Shown here: positions 1 through 11,175 of the stretch, one piece after another | Layout of the letters: the number at the start of each line of letters is the position of its first letter | How positions within the stretch are numbered: the stretch's first letter is position 1 | NCBI RefSeq assembly: GCF_003258605.2 | Contig: NZ_CP031264.1 | Coordinates: 5,580,001 to 5,644,000, forward strand | Length of the DNA: 64,000 bases | From: Peterkaempfera bronchialis | GTDB lineage: Bacteria; Actinomycetota; Actinomycetes; Streptomycetales; Streptomycetaceae | Direction of reading: 5' to 3' | Translations under genes and position numbers: made by a program | Notes under the pieces: model-generated | Database searches by the model: none | The model's input: only the letters and a program-made list of their open reading frames with translations | What the model was told of the DNA's origin: nothing

Positions 1-2235
1 CGCCTGGAGCGCGCCGAAGATGTCGTAGACGGACAGGTCGAAGCAGAGCGAGGAGATGCCGAACAGGACGTCGTCCCCGGTGATCCCGAAGCGCCGGTTG
101 ACCTCGGCGATGGTGTTGAGCGGGCCCCGGTGGTCCAGCATCGCGCCCTTGGGGCGGCCGGTGGAGCCCGAGGTGTAGATGACGTACGCCAGGTCCTCCG
201 GCGCGCGTGCCGCCGGGGCCGGGGCCGGGGCGGGCTCGGCCACGGTGACCCCGTCCACGGTGACCCCGTCCACGGTGACCCCGTCCACGGTGACGACGGG
301 TGCCTGGGTCAGGCCGGTGAGCCGCTCCCGCAGCCCCTCGACGGTGACCACGGCGGTGGCCGAGGTGTCGGACAGCACATACCGGATGCGGTCCTCCGGC
401 CAGGCCGGGTCCAGCGGCACATAGGCCGCCCCGGCGGTGAGCACGCCATGGACCGCGGTGATCTGCTCCGGGCCCTTGGACAGCACCAGGGCGACCAGGT
501 CGCCGGGCCGTGTCCCCTGGGCGTGCAGCGTCTCGGCGAGGCGGGCGGCGCGGCGGTGCAGCTCGCGGTAGCCGACCGTGGCGCCGTCGGCGACCACGGC
601 CGGCCGGTCGGGGCGCTCGGCGGCGTGCCGCTCCAGCGGGGTGTGCAGAAGTCCGCCGGGGAGCGGCGGAGAGGTCCGGTTGATCCGGGCGCGCTGCTCC
701 CGCTGGGTGGCGGGCAGCAGCTCGAACGCCTTGGTCTCCCAGGCCGCGTCGCTTTCGGCGAGCTCTGTGACGACCGTGCGGTAGCCCTGCTCCATGGCGT
801 CGATCAGGCCCTCGGGGAACATGTCCTCGATGACGTCCCAGACCACCCACAGACTGCCGTCCCGCAAGTCCCAGAACTCGCAGTCGATCAGCGTCTGCGG
901 GGTCTCCAACTGGCTGTGCACCGGCCGCTCCTGCTGCCCCACGAAGAGCGCGCTGCCGATCGCGAACGGGCAGACCGCCCGGCCGGGGGTACGGCGGGCC
1001 TGGTTGAGCTTCTGGAGGACCTTGACCCCGCTCCAGTACAGGTGCTCCACGTCGGACAGCATCCGGGCCTGAAGCCGGCGGACCCGGGCCTGGAACGGCT
1101 CGTCGGGCCGCCAGTCGACCTCCAGCGGGTAGAGCGAGGCGAAGTTCCCCAGCACGTCGGGCAGTTGCGGGTGGAGCGGCAGCCGGTGGGTGATCATGTT
1201 GTTCAGCAGGAAGTGGCGCGACCCGCTCCAGTAGGAGAGCACCTCGGCCTGTACGGCGGAGAGCACATTGGTGGTCGTCAGGTTCCGCGCGGCGGCGCGG
1301 TCCCGCAGCGCCGTCCACACCGGCGCCGGGAAGAGCATCTCGCGGCGCTCCAGCCGGGAACGCCGCCGAGGGTCAGCGCCGGCCGCCAGCGGGACGGGGG
1401 GCGCCTCCGGCCAGTCGGCGATCCGGTCGGTCCAGTACGCCCGCGACGCCTGGCCCAGTGGCGACTCCTCCAGCTCGGCCAGGGCCAGCACGCAGTCCCG
1501 GAAGCTGATCTCCAGCGCGGGCGGCGACCAGTGCGGGTCGCGGTAGCGGAGCAGCACCCGGTCGAGGAAGCGCAGGGTCGCCGGTGCGTCGCTGAAGATG
1601 TTGTTGTTGTTGAAGTGGAGTCGGCTGCGCCCCCCGGGGAGCAGGCTGAGCCGCAGGTCGACCCAGGGCCAGCGGTCGTGTACCGGCTCGGTGCGGACGA
1701 TGGCGTCGCGCATCCGCGCCATCGCACGCTCCGCGTCGGCCAGCGGCAGTCCGCGCAGGTCGTACACGCGCAGCTCGGCCGGCGCCGGGTCGCGCACCGT
1801 CTCCAGCCGCATGTCGTCGCGGACCACGACCAGGTTGTGCCGCTGGTGGTGCAGCTCCTCGTTGAGGGCCTGCTCCAGGCGCCGGGGGTCGGTCTCGCCG
1901 AGCTCGTATTCGAAGTACTGGTGCGGGCGCACGTAGTACTCGAACCCCTCCCGGCTGCCGATCAGAAACGACGCCTGGAGGTCGGAGGGCGGGAAGGGCT
2001 CGAACAGCCGGTCAGGATCGGGGGTGATCACGGGCAGCGCGGTGTCCTGCGGCCGGTCGGTCCGCAGCTTCGCCAGCCACTCGACCAGCTCCGGCTTGTG
2101 CCGGCCGATCCGAGCCCGGAGGTCGTCGGACAGCCGGCCACGGTGCGCGGTCACCTCGATCCGGCCGTCGCCGATCAGCTTCAGCTTGATGCCGTCCCGC
2201 GCCAGCTCGTCCAGCAGGGACGGGATCGTTGTCAT
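1..2235 (-). CDS. NRPS, TubC docking - cyclization (Cy) - adenylation, 3' part outside window
   Basis: Multidomain NRPS, read from ATG at 2235 to the window edge. Residues about 3-55 look like a TubC N-terminal (beta-hairpin) docking domain. Residues about 65-490 are a cyclization-type condensation domain, with family segments such as VYDLRGLP, LGNFASLYPLEV and VWDVIEDMFPEGL. Its core motif is altered: the family DxxxxDxxS reads N211-xxxx-D216-xx-A219 inside a run of four Asn. An adenylation domain begins near residue 520 with AAYVPLDP (A2), YTSGSTGRPKG (A3) and FDLSVYDIFG (A4). A4 gives D235-L236-Y239 in the Stachelhaus code, the start of the usual cysteine code. No carrier domain is visible yet. 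It follows the minus-strand PKS after 103 nt and should accept that PKS's chain. Thiazoline or thiazole formation is inferred; the altered motif makes plain amide condensation possible. Confidence 0.9.
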   Translation of the reverse strand, partial: MTTIPSLLDELARDGIKLKLIGDGRIEVTAHRGRLSDDLRARIGRHKPELVEWLAKLRTDRPQDTALPVITPDPDRLFEPFPPSDLQASFLIGSREGFEYYVRPHQYFEYELGETDPRRLEQALNEELHHQRHNLVVVRDDMRLETVRDPAPAELRVYDLRGLPLADAERAMARMRDAIVRTEPVHDRWPWVDLRLSLLPGGRSRLHFNNNNIFSDAPATLRFLDRVLLRYRDPHWSPPALEISFRDCVLALAELEESPLGQASRAYWTDRIADWPEAPPVPLAAGADPRRRSRLERREMLFPAPVWTALRDRAAARNLTTTNVLSAVQAEVLSYWSGSRHFLLNNMITHRLPLHPQLPDVLGNFASLYPLEVDWRPDEPFQARVRRLQARMLSDVEHLYWSGVKVLQKLNQARRTPGRAVCPFAIGSALFVGQQERPVHSQLETPQTLIDCEFWDLRDGSLWVVWDVIEDMFPEGLIDAMEQGYRTVVTELAESDAAWETKAFELLPATQREQRARINRTSPPLPGGLLHTPLERHAAERPDRPAVVADGATVGYRELHRRAARLAETLHAQGTRPGDLVALVLSKGPEQITAVHGVLTAGAAYVPLDPAWPEDRIRYVLSDTSATAVVTVEGLRERLTGLTQAPVVTVDGVTVDGVTVDGVTVAEPAPAPAPAARAPEDLAYVIYTSGSTGRPKGAMLDHRGPLNTIAEVNRRFGITGDDVLFGISSLCFDLSVYDIFGALQA
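241..294. repeat. 15-bp tandem repeat inside the adenylation domain
   Basis: The 15-mer cacggtgaccccgtc occurs three times head to tail, followed by a partial fourth copy. On the coding (minus) strand it encodes repeated VTVDG pentapeptides between adenylation motifs A2 and A3. It is an in-frame minisatellite and should vary in copy number between strains without breaking the frame. Confidence 0.9.
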
Positions 2236-2338
2236 GCCACTCTCAGGCACAGCGGTCTCTCCTTGTCCACCGTTTGCCGGTCCACCGTCTGCCGGCGGCT
2301 CCGTCCTCGGGGTGCCGGGGCCCGCCCGACTCGGGAGC

Positions 2339-5300
2339 TCACAGGGTCAGCACCTCGATCTCGTCCGCGTCGACCGCGTCGTCGTCCGTGGCCAGGACGC
2401 TCAGCGCGGTGAGGTGGCGGCAGACCAGCCCGACGATCTCCGCCGCGGTGCCGCCGCCGAAGAGGAAGTCCGTGGCCACGTCGGCCGAGTAGTCGGCGAG
2501 CAGGCGGTTGCGCAGCTGAATGGTCGTCAGTGAGTCGAAGCCGAGTTCATTGAGCCGCCGCTGCCCGAACGTCGGGCGCAACTCGTCCCGCTCCGAGGCC
2601 GTCATGCCCAGCAGCAGCGCCACCCGGTCCAGGAGTTCGCCGAAGACGGTCTCCCTGGCGGAGTCGGGGTCGTCCGCCATCAGCCGTGCCAGCGTCTCGG
2701 CGTGCCGTGGGTCGTCCTGTTCCACGGCGGCCGGGTCGGCGGGAGCGAGGTCGGCGAGCAGGGTGTACGGCCGGCGGCGCGGGGAGGCGCCGAGGAAGCG
2801 GGACCAGTCCACCTCCACCACGCCGACGTGCGGCGCGTCGGCGGCGGGGATCCGGGCGAGGGTCTCCAGGGCCCGGTCCGTCGGCAGCGGGGTGATGCCC
2901 GCTGCCGCGTACCGGACGGCGATCTCGTCCTGCGCCGCCATGCCCACCTGGGCCCATGGGCCCCAGTTGATGCTCAGCGCGGGCTGCCCGTGGTGGCGCC
3001 GGTACCCGGCCAGGGCGTCCAGGAACGCATTGCCGACCACATATCCGGCCTGCCCGGCGGCTCCGAGGACCGAGGCGATCGAGGAGTAGAGGAGGAAGAA
3101 GTCGAGACCCGTGGTGCGCTGGTGCAGATGCCAGGCGCCACGCACCTTGGGGTCCATGATGCGGCCGAGTTCGGCCCCGTCCTGCTCCTCCAGGATCACC
3201 TCGGAGTTCAGCCCGGCCGCGTGCACGACGCCGCGCAGTGGCGGCAACTCGCGCTCCGCGTACGCCAGCAGGGCGTCGACGTCGGCGGGGTCGGCCAGAT
3301 CGGCCCGGCGCAGCTCGACCCGGACCCCGGCCGCCCGCAGCGCCGCCACGGCGGGCGGCTCGGCGGCGGGGACCGTACGGCCGGCCAGCAGCAGCGAGCG
3401 GGCGCCGCGCTCCGCCAGCCAGTCGGCGGTCACCAGGCCGAGGGCGCCCAAGCCGCCGGTGATCAGATAGGTGGCGTCGGGGCGGACCGGGACCGGGTCG
3501 CCGCCGGATGCCGTCTGCTCGCGCAGCCGGGCCTCGTACCACTGCCCGTCGCGCACCGCGAGGTGGCCCGAGCCGCCCAGCGCCTCGGCCCTGCCCAGCA
3601 CCTCGTCCGGGGACGGCGCGGGCGCGGCGGGGTCGAGGTCGATCTGTACGCAGGTGACGTCCGGGTACTCGGCAAGGACGGCTCTGACCAGGCCGGTGAG
3701 GGCCGCCTGCCGGGGGTCGGGGGCGTCCTGCGCCGGGCGGGGTGCGGTGGCCCCGGTGGTGCAGACGACGATCTGCGGCCGCCGGGCGGCATGGGCCGTC
3801 AGGAAGTCCCGCAGGAGGTCCAGATGGGTGCGGGCGAGCCGGTAGACGGTGTCGAGGACGTCGTCCGCCTCGTCCGCGCCGGGGCCGATGTGCAGCAGCA
3901 GTCCTCGGACCGCGTCCCCGGCCCGCAGCGCGGCTGCGTCCTTGACGATGGCCGCCGACGTGCCGAGCGCGGTCAGCCGGCGCTGCCAGTCGCCGGCGAC
4001 AGCCGGGTCCTCGCCGTGCACCAGCCAGCTGCCCTGCGGGGCGGGCCGAGCGTCCCCGCCGGAGCCGCCCCCGAGCGGTCGCCAGGCGATCTCGTAGCGG
4101 CGCGGCCCCTCGCCGGCCAGGGCGGACAGCGCGGCCCGGGTCACGGAGCGGAACCGCAGCCCCTCCAGGTCGGCCAGCCGTTCCCCGGAGTCCGCCAGCA
4201 GGTCCAGGTCCATGGCCACCTCGCCCGCGTGCGCGGTGCTCCACCGGCGGACGTGGCACCAGACGCGGCCCGGCAGCCGGCCGTGGACGGTGAGCCGGTC
4301 CAGCCCGACGGGCACCCAGGCCCGGTCGTCCTGCCCGGCGAGCGCGCCGACCGTCTGGAAGCAGGCATCGAGCACCACCGGGTGCAGCAGATAGGCGTCG
4401 CCGTCCTGCTCGGCCTGCGCCACCTCGACAAGGGCCAGCGCCTCACCGTCGCCGCGCCACAGCCGGGTGATCCCGTGGAAGGCGGGCCCGTAGTCCAGAC
4501 CGGTGCGGGCGAAGCGCTCATACAGCGCCCCGGCGTCCTGCTCGGGCAGCCGGGCGCGGACGGTGGCGGGATCGGTCGGGGCGGGGCGCGTGGTGGCAGG
4601 GGTCGCGGCGGCGGTCGCGGTGACGTTCTCGGTCCACCGCTGCTCGGGCCCGTCCGGGCGGCTGAAGCACCGCACCCGCCAGGACCCTTCGTGCAGCTCC
4701 ACGGCCGTCTGTACGCCCACCGGCCGGTCGGCGGCCAAGGGCAGGAAGGTGTGGAAGGCGACGTCCGCCAGCGACCACGCCGCCCCATCGCTGTCGCCGT
4801 CTCCGGCCGCCGACCGTGCTGCGGCCAGCGTCCATTCGAGCATGGCGCTGCCGGGCAGCACGGGCGTACCGGCCAGCCGGTGCTCGCCCAGGAACCAGGG
4901 CCGGTCGGGGGTCAGGGTGTGGGCGTACCGGCGTTCGGCGGCGCCGGCCAGGTCGAACGCCGCACCCAGCAGCGGGTGCTCCACCGCTGCGGCGGTCGGG
5001 CCGCCCGGCACGGCGGCCCGGGCAGCGGGCGGTTCCAGCCAGTGGCGACGCCGCTGGAAGGGGTAGGTGGGGAGGTCGACCTGCCGGGCATCGGAGCCGA
5101 ACAGGGCCGTGGGCCAGACGACGGTCGCGCCTGCGGTGTGCACCCGCGCCAGGGCGGTCAGCAGCGTGGACGGCTCCGGCCGGGTGCGGTGCAGCGCGGA
5201 GACCAGGGCGGCGGGCCCCTCCACGCTCTCCTGGGCGAGGGCGGCCAGAGTGGTGTCCGGGCCCAGCTCCAGCCAGCAGGTGACGCCCTCCGCAGCCAGC

Positions 5301-7828
5301 CGGCGTACCCCGTCCATGAACCGCACCGGGTGCCGCAGCTGCTCGGCCCAGTAGTCCGGCGAGGCCAACTGCTCGGCGGTGGCAGGCCGTCCGGTGAGGT
5401 TGGAGACGATCGGGATCCGGGCCGGCCGGAAGGTGACCGCGCGTGCGGCGGCCCGGAACTCCTCCAGGATGCCGTCCATATGCGGGGAGTGGAACGCGTG
5501 GCTGACCCGCAGCGGGGTGGTCTTACGGCCATTCGCCTCGCACCGCGCGGCGACCAGGGCGACCCCCTCGGCGCTCCCTGAGACGACCACGGAGGTGGGG
5601 GAGTTGACGGCGGCGACAGCGACCTCCGGGACACCGGCGACCCAGGCGCGGACCTCGTCCTCGGTGGCCCGCACCGACACCATGGCGCCGCCGGACGGAG
5701 CGGCCTGCATCAGGCGGGCCCGTGCGGCAACCAGGGCGCAGGCGTCGGGAAGTGAGAGCACGTCGGCCGCGTGCGCCGCGCTCAGCTCGCCCACCGAGTG
5801 GCCGAGGAGCCGGTCCGGGACCACACCGAAGGAGGTGACCAGCCGGTAAAGGGCCGTCTCCAGCGCGAAGAGCGCGGGCTGTGCCCACCCGGTCTCCCGC
5901 AGCAGCTCGGCCTCCGGTGTCCCCGGGGCGGCGAACGCGATCTCCCGCAGCGGGCGGTCGAGATGGGGGTCGAGATGGGACCAGATCTCCTGCGTCGCCT
6001 CGGCGAAGACCGGGAAGGCATCGAAGAGTTCGCGGCCCATGCCAGGGCGCTGCGTTCCCTGGCCGGCGAAGAGGAACGCCACCAGGCCGGGCAGCGCGCC
6101 GCCTTGGACCAGACCTGCCGCCTGCTCGCCATGGGCCAGCGCCGCCAGCCCGGCCAGCAGGCCGTCCTGGGAGGAGCCGATCACCACGGCGCGGTGCTCG
6201 AAGGCCGTCCGCCCGGTGGCCAGCGTGAGGCCGATGTCGGCCGGGTCCGCCGCGCCGTCGGCGGCCACCGCTTGGTGCAGCTGTGCGGCCTGGGCGCGCA
6301 GCGCCTGCTCGCTCGCGGCGGACAGCGGCCATGGGATGAGGCCCGCGCCACCGAGCGGCCGATGGGCGGCGGGCCGAGAGGCTGCGGGCTCCTGGGCTGG
6401 GGGCTCCTGGGCGGCGGACTCCCGGGCTGGGGGCTCCTCGGCTGCGGGCGGCTGCTCAAGCACCACATGGGCGTTGGTGCCGCTGATGCCGAAGGAGGAG
6501 ACGGCGGCTCGGCGCGGGCGGTCCCGCTCCGGCCAGGGGGTTGCCCGGGTGAGCAGGGCGACGCCGCCCTGGTCCCAGTCGACGTGCGGGGTGGGGCGGT
6601 CGGTGTGCAGGGTCCGGGGGAGCAGCCCATGGCGCATCGCCATGACCATCTTGATGACACCGGCGAGGCCGGCGGCGGCCTGGGTGTGGCCGATGTTGGA
6701 CTTGATCGAGCCGAGCAGCAGCGGGCTCCCGGCGGGCCGGTCCCTGCCGTACGCGGAGAGGATCGCCTGGGCCTCGATGGGGTCGCCCTGGGCGGTGCCG
6801 GTGCCATGGGCCTCCACCGCGTCGATGTCGGCGGGGGTGAGCCGGGCGTTCTCCAGCGCCAGCCGGATGACCCTCTCCTGGGACAGGCCGTTGGGCGTGG
6901 TCAGGCCGTTGCTGGCGCCGTCCTGGTTGATCGCGGAGCCGGTGATCAGGGCGAGTACCGGGTGGCCGTTGCGCCGCGCGTCGGAGAGGCGCTCCACGAG
7001 CAGGACCCCGCAGCCCTCACTCCAACCGGTGCCGTCGGCCGCCGCGGCGAAGGGCTTGCAGCGGCCGTCGGGGGCCAGGCCCCGCTGCCGGCTGAACTCC
7101 AGGAACATGCCGGGGGTGGGCATGACGCAGGCGCCGCCGGCCAGCGCCAGGTCGCACTCGCCCTGCCGCAGCGCCTGGCAGGCGAGGTGGAGCGCGACCA
7201 GCGAGGAGGAGCAGGCCGTGTCGACGGTGACGGCCGGTCCGCGCAGGCCGAGGGTGTAGGCGATCCGGCCGGAGGCGACGCTGGTGGAGCAACCGGTGAG
7301 CAGATAGCCCGCGGACTCCTTCGACGCCTCCTCGAAGGCGCCGCCGTAGTGGTCGTGGGACAGCCCGGTGAAGACCCCCGTGGTGCTGCCGTGGAGGGTG
7401 GTCGGGTCGATGCCTGCGCGCTCGACCGCCTCCCAGGACGTCTCCAGCAGCAGGCGCTGCTGGGGGTCCATGGCTGTGGCCTCGCGGGGCGAGATCCCGA
7501 AGAACGGGGCGTCGAACCCGGCGGCGTCGTCCAGGAAGCCGCCGTTCCGGGTGTAGGTCCGGCCGGGTCGGCCGGGCTCCGGGTCGTACAGCGCGTCGAT
7601 GTCCCAGCCTCGGTCGGAGGGGAAGTCGGAGATGGCGTCCCTCTCGTCCGCCACCAGCTTCCACAGCCGCTCCGGGGAGTCGATCCCGCCGGGGTAGCGG
7701 CAGCCGATGCCGATGACGGCCATGGGCTCCCGGGAGCGCTCCTCGATCCCCCGCAGCCGCTGCTCGGCCTGGTAGAGGTCGACCGTGGCCTTCTTCAGAT
7801 ACTGGGTGAGCCGCTCTACGTTCGTCAC
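2339..7828 (-). CDS. Type I PKS, KS-AT-DH-KR-ACP
   Basis: One extension module of 1829 aa, starting at a GTG that overlaps the stop of the loading PKS (GTGA). The N-terminus is a short docking helix (about residues 1-33). KS covers about 35-460 with active-site Cys206 (DTACSSSL) and HGTGT. AT is near 580-880 with GHSVGE and HAFH, the malonyl-CoA signature. DH has [10 protein letters not shown] near 983. KR has TGGLGALG near 1452 and a YxxxN catalytic pair (GYVVGN). ACP has LGFDSL near 1763. There is no ER, so the product should be an alpha,beta-unsaturated thioester. The KS-AT linker is rich in PPA/QEP repeats. The protein ends in an acidic tail ([15 protein letters not shown]), the kind of short linear motif that binds a TubC-type docking domain, which the next protein carries. 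It likely extends a propionyl starter with one malonyl unit. Confidence 0.95.
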   Translation of the reverse strand: MTNVERLTQYLKKATVDLYQAEQRLRGIEERSREPMAVIGIGCRYPGGIDSPERLWKLVADERDAISDFPSDRGWDIDALYDPEPGRPGRTYTRNGGFLDDAAGFDAPFFGISPREATAMDPQQRLLLETSWEAVERAGIDPTTLHGSTTGVFTGLSHDHYGGAFEEASKESAGYLLTGCSTSVASGRIAYTLGLRGPAVTVDTACSSSLVALHLACQALRQGECDLALAGGACVMPTPGMFLEFSRQRGLAPDGRCKPFAAAADGTGWSEGCGVLLVERLSDARRNGHPVLALITGSAINQDGASNGLTTPNGLSQERVIRLALENARLTPADIDAVEAHGTGTAQGDPIEAQAILSAYGRDRPAGSPLLLGSIKSNIGHTQAAAGLAGVIKMVMAMRHGLLPRTLHTDRPTPHVDWDQGGVALLTRATPWPERDRPRRAAVSSFGISGTNAHVVLEQPPAAEEPPARESAAQEPPAQEPAASRPAAHRPLGGAGLIPWPLSAASEQALRAQAAQLHQAVAADGAADPADIGLTLATGRTAFEHRAVVIGSSQDGLLAGLAALAHGEQAAGLVQGGALPGLVAFLFAGQGTQRPGMGRELFDAFPVFAEATQEIWSHLDPHLDRPLREIAFAAPGTPEAELLRETGWAQPALFALETALYRLVTSFGVVPDRLLGHSVGELSAAHAADVLSLPDACALVAARARLMQAAPSGGAMVSVRATEDEVRAWVAGVPEVAVAAVNSPTSVVVSGSAEGVALVAARCEANGRKTTPLRVSHAFHSPHMDGILEEFRAAARAVTFRPARIPIVSNLTGRPATAEQLASPDYWAEQLRHPVRFMDGVRRLAAEGVTCWLELGPDTTLAALAQESVEGPAALVSALHRTRPEPSTLLTALARVHTAGATVVWPTALFGSDARQVDLPTYPFQRRRHWLEPPAARAAVPGGPTAAAVEHPLLGAAFDLAGAAERRYAHTLTPDRPWFLGEHRLAGTPVLPGSAMLEWTLAAARSAAGDGDSDGAAWSLADVAFHTFLPLAADRPVGVQTAVELHEGSWRVRCFSRPDGPEQRWTENVTATAAATPATTRPAPTDPATVRARLPEQDAGALYERFARTGLDYGPAFHGITRLWRGDGEALALVEVAQAEQDGDAYLLHPVVLDACFQTVGALAGQDDRAWVPVGLDRLTVHGRLPGRVWCHVRRWSTAHAGEVAMDLDLLADSGERLADLEGLRFRSVTRAALSALAGEGPRRYEIAWRPLGGGSGGDARPAPQGSWLVHGEDPAVAGDWQRRLTALGTSAAIVKDAAALRAGDAVRGLLLHIGPGADEADDVLDTVYRLARTHLDLLRDFLTAHAARRPQIVVCTTGATAPRPAQDAPDPRQAALTGLVRAVLAEYPDVTCVQIDLDPAAPAPSPDEVLGRAEALGGSGHLAVRDGQWYEARLREQTASGGDPVPVRPDATYLITGGLGALGLVTADWLAERGARSLLLAGRTVPAAEPPAVAALRAAGVRVELRRADLADPADVDALLAYAERELPPLRGVVHAAGLNSEVILEEQDGAELGRIMDPKVRGAWHLHQRTTGLDFFLLYSSIASVLGAAGQAGYVVGNAFLDALAGYRRHHGQPALSINWGPWAQVGMAAQDEIAVRYAAAGITPLPTDRALETLARIPAADAPHVGVVEVDWSRFLGASPRRRPYTLLADLAPADPAAVEQDDPRHAETLARLMADDPDSARETVFGELLDRVALLLGMTASERDELRPTFGQRRLNELGFDSLTTIQLRNRLLADYSADVATDFLFGGGTAAEIVGLVCRHLTALSVLATDDDAVDADEIEVLTL

Positions 7829-10800
7829 AATGGGCCCCTGTTGTCGATGAGATCGAAGATCTCTTCGGGTGTGGCCGACAGGATCGTCCGGGTGAGATCA
7901 CCGTTCGGCTGCCGCTGCGGCCGGTGCACGTGGTCCACCCGGTCAAGGAGGTGCCGCAGCCGCACCGCGACCGCGTCGCGGGTCTCGCCGTCGTCCAGGG
8001 AGGCCGCTGCGAGAGCCGCCTCCAGCCGGTCCAGCTCGGCGAGGACCGCAGGGGGCCGTGCCGGTCCGTCACCGCACAGCAGGTCGCGGAGATGGGCGGC
8101 CAGCACGGCCGGTGTCGGGTGGTTGAAGACGAGTGAGGTCGGCAGCCGCAGCCCGGTGGCGGCGCCCAGCCGGTTGCGCAGTTCCACGATGGCCGGTGAG
8201 TCGAAGCCCATCTCCTTGAAGGGCCGCCGTACCTCGACGGACTCGGCCGTGCGGCCCACGACGACGGCCGCCTCGGTGCGCACCGTCTCCAGCAGCAGGC
8301 GGTACTGCTCCGCCTCGGGCTCCATGGCGAGGCGTTGTGCCAGGGACCCGCCGTCCGGTTGTGCCGTGGCGGCCACCGGGGGGACGGCGGGGCCGCGCGG
8401 CACCACGGTCGGCGTGACGGCGGCGGGGCCGCCCGGCGTGAGGTCCAGCCAGTGGCGCTCGCGCTGGAAGGCGTAGGTGGGCAGCGGGACGGGCCGGGCA
8501 CCGGTGTCCGCGAACACCGCGGCCCAGTCGACGGCGGCGCCGTGGACGTGGACCTGCGCCAGGGAGGTCACAAACCGCTGCCGGCTGCCGTCGCCGCGCC
8601 GCAGGGTGCCGGTGGCGAAGGCGGCACCGCCGGGACTGTCCGCGTCGGCGGGACTGTCCGCGCCGCCGGGGCCGAGGGCGGACTCGAAGATGTCCTGGAG
8701 GCTGCCGGTGAGCACCGGGTGCGGGCTCACCTCGACGAACGACCGGTGGCCGGCGGCCAGCAGGGCGCGGACGGTGGGCTCGAAGCGCACGGTCTGCCGC
8801 AGGTTCCGGTACCAGTAGTCGGCGTCCAGGCAGGCGGTGTCCACCGGTCCGCCGGTCACCGTCGAGTAGAACGGGATGTCCGACGTACGCGGGGCGATCC
8901 CGGCCAGCGAGGCGAGCAGCGGTTCGCGGATGGCCTCGACCTGGGCCGAGTGGGAGGCGTAGTCGACGGCCACCCGACGCGCGTCGACGCCCTCGGTGGC
9001 GAACGCCGCCAGCAGCTCGTCCAGGGCGTCGGCGTCGCCGGAGACGACCGTGGCGGCGGGGCCGTTGACCACCGCGACCTCCAGCCGGCCGCCCCAGGCC
9101 GCCAGCCGGTCCGCCAATGCGTCGGCGCGAAGCGGCACCGAGGCCATGCCGCCCCGCCCGGACAGCGCCCTGACCGCCCGGCTGCGCAGCGCGACCAGGC
9201 GGGCGGCGTCCTCCAGCGAGAGGGCGCCCGCGACATGGGCTGCGGCGATCTCGCCCTGTGAGTGTCCGGCGACCGCCTCCGGCCGCACACCCGCCGAACC
9301 CCAGAGCGCGGCGAGCGACACCATCACCGCGAAGAGCACCGGCTGCACCACGTCCACGCGGTCCAGCGGGGACGGGCCCGCGCTGCCGCCGCCGCGCAGC
9401 ACATCCGTCAGCGACCAGTCGGTGTAAGGGGCGAGGGCCTTCTCGCAGGCGGACAGGGTGTCGGCGAAGACCGGGTGGCTGCCGGCGAGTTCGACGGCCA
9501 TGCCCGCCCACTGGGATCCCTGGCCGGGGAAGAGGAAGACCGTCCCGCCCGGGTTTGCGACGCCTTCCACCAGGTGTGCCGCCGAGGCTCCGGCGGCCAG
9601 GGCCGCCAGGCCGGGGAGGAAGTCCTCCCGTCGCTCCCCGACGACCGCCGCCCGGTGCTCGAAGGCGGTACGGGTGGTCGCCAGCGCCAGCCCGGTGTCG
9701 GCCGGGTCGAGGTCGGGGTGGTCCTCGATGTACCGGTGCAGCCGCTCGGCCTGGGCACGCAGGGCCGTCGCGCTCCGGCCGGACAACAGCCACGGCACGG
9801 CGCCGCCGGTGCGCTGCCGTCCCCGCCCGGTCGGCCCCGGCACCGGTGCTTCCGCCACCACCACATGGCAGTTGGTGCCGCCCAGGCCGAAGGAGCTGAC
9901 CCCGGCGAGCCGTGGTCGGTCCGGCTGCGGCCATGGCTCCGGCTGCCGGGGGACCCGCAGATTGAGCGCGTCCAGAGGGATCTCCGGGTTGGGGGTCGCG
10001 AAGTTGAGGCTGGGCGGCAGTCGGCCGTGCTCCACGCTGAGGACGGTCTTGAGCAGGCCGACGATGCCGGCGCCGCCCTCCAGGTGCCCCACGTTGGTCT
10101 TGGCCGAGCCCACCGCCAGGGGGGAGTCGGGGGCTCTGGCGGTGCCGACGGCGGCGCCGAGGGCGGCTGCCTCGATCGGGTCGCCGACCCTGGTCCCGGT
10201 ACCGTGCAGTTCGACGTACTGGAGGTCGGCCGGGGCGACACCGGCCTGCCGGCAGGCCTCGCGCAGGACGTCCTGCTGGGCCTGGGCGTCGGGAACGGTG
10301 AGCCCTTCGGCAGCGCCGTCGTTGTTGATGGCGCTGCCCCGGATGACGCAGTGGATCCGGTCCCCGTCGGCGAGCGCACGGGCCAGCGGTTTGAGCAGGA
10401 CGGCGCCGCCGCCCTCGCCCCGGACGTAGCCGTTGGCGCGGGCGTCGAAGGTGTGGCATCGGCCGTCCGGTGACAGGCCGCCGAACCGGGCGACCCGCAG
10501 CGTGCTCTCGGCCAGCAGGTTGAGGTGGACGCCGCCGGCCAGCGCCAGCGTGGACTCGCCGCGCCGCAGGCTCTCGCAGGCGAGGTGCACGGCGACCAGG
10601 GATGACGACTGACCGGAGTCCACCGTGAGGCTGGGCCCGCGCAGCCCGAGGTGGTACGAGACGCGGTTGGCGATCATGCTTCGCTGGGTCCCCGCCAGGG
10701 TGTGCCGGGTGAGCGAGGCGGGGGCGTGACGGTAGGTCAGTGCGGCGTAGTCGTCCAGGATCGCGCCGATGAACACCCCGGTGCGGGACCCTTCAAGCGT

Positions 10801-11142
10801 GCCCGGGACGATGCCCGACTCCTCCACGGCCTCCCAGGCGAGTTCCAGCGCGAGCCGCTGCTGCGGGTCCGCTGCGGCGGCCTCGCGGGGGGAGATGCCG
10901 AAGAAGTCCGCGTCGAACAGGTCGATGGCGTCGAGGAATCCGCCGAGACGTATGCCCCCGTCGTCGGGGGAGGTATTCTCCCAGCGCCCGGCGGGCGCCT
11001 CGGTGATGGCGCTCCTGCCGTGGAGAAGGAGTTTCCAGAACATTTCCGGAGTGGTCGCGCCGGGGAGTCGGCAGGCTATTCCCACGACGGCTAAGGCATC
11101 ATCCTGATCGGATCCGGCCGTGCACTCAGTGTAGCTGCGCAT
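7825..11142 (-). CDS. Type I PKS loading module, KSQ-AT-ACP
   Basis: Starter-loading protein of about 1105 aa. The ATG at 11142 is chosen because a GGGGGAG ribosome site lies just upstream; an in-frame start seven codons earlier overlaps that site. The KS active-site Cys is replaced by Gln178 (DSGQSSSL), the KSQ signature of decarboxylating loading modules, with HGTGT and NVGHLEG retained. AT carries GHSQGE and YASH, the methylmalonyl-CoA signature. ACP is near residue 980 (MGFDSP). Expected role: load methylmalonyl-CoA, decarboxylate it, and present a propionyl starter to the next PKS, whose gene overlaps by 4 nt. It follows the SARP stop by 33 nt, so both are probably co-transcribed. Confidence 0.94.
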   Translation of the reverse strand: MRSYTECTAGSDQDDALAVVGIACRLPGATTPEMFWKLLLHGRSAITEAPAGRWENTSPDDGGIRLGGFLDAIDLFDADFFGISPREAAAADPQQRLALELAWEAVEESGIVPGTLEGSRTGVFIGAILDDYAALTYRHAPASLTRHTLAGTQRSMIANRVSYHLGLRGPSLTVDSGQSSSLVAVHLACESLRRGESTLALAGGVHLNLLAESTLRVARFGGLSPDGRCHTFDARANGYVRGEGGGAVLLKPLARALADGDRIHCVIRGSAINNDGAAEGLTVPDAQAQQDVLREACRQAGVAPADLQYVELHGTGTRVGDPIEAAALGAAVGTARAPDSPLAVGSAKTNVGHLEGGAGIVGLLKTVLSVEHGRLPPSLNFATPNPEIPLDALNLRVPRQPEPWPQPDRPRLAGVSSFGLGGTNCHVVVAEAPVPGPTGRGRQRTGGAVPWLLSGRSATALRAQAERLHRYIEDHPDLDPADTGLALATTRTAFEHRAAVVGERREDFLPGLAALAAGASAAHLVEGVANPGGTVFLFPGQGSQWAGMAVELAGSHPVFADTLSACEKALAPYTDWSLTDVLRGGGSAGPSPLDRVDVVQPVLFAVMVSLAALWGSAGVRPEAVAGHSQGEIAAAHVAGALSLEDAARLVALRSRAVRALSGRGGMASVPLRADALADRLAAWGGRLEVAVVNGPAATVVSGDADALDELLAAFATEGVDARRVAVDYASHSAQVEAIREPLLASLAGIAPRTSDIPFYSTVTGGPVDTACLDADYWYRNLRQTVRFEPTVRALLAAGHRSFVEVSPHPVLTGSLQDIFESALGPGGADSPADADSPGGAAFATGTLRRGDGSRQRFVTSLAQVHVHGAAVDWAAVFADTGARPVPLPTYAFQRERHWLDLTPGGPAAVTPTVVPRGPAVPPVAATAQPDGGSLAQRLAMEPEAEQYRLLLETVRTEAAVVVGRTAESVEVRRPFKEMGFDSPAIVELRNRLGAATGLRLPTSLVFNHPTPAVLAAHLRDLLCGDGPARPPAVLAELDRLEAALAAASLDDGETRDAVAVRLRHLLDRVDHVHRPQRQPNGDLTRTILSATPEEIFDLIDNRGPL

Positions 11143-11175
11143 GGATGCGCTCCCCCGTGCCATGACCCTGCGGTC

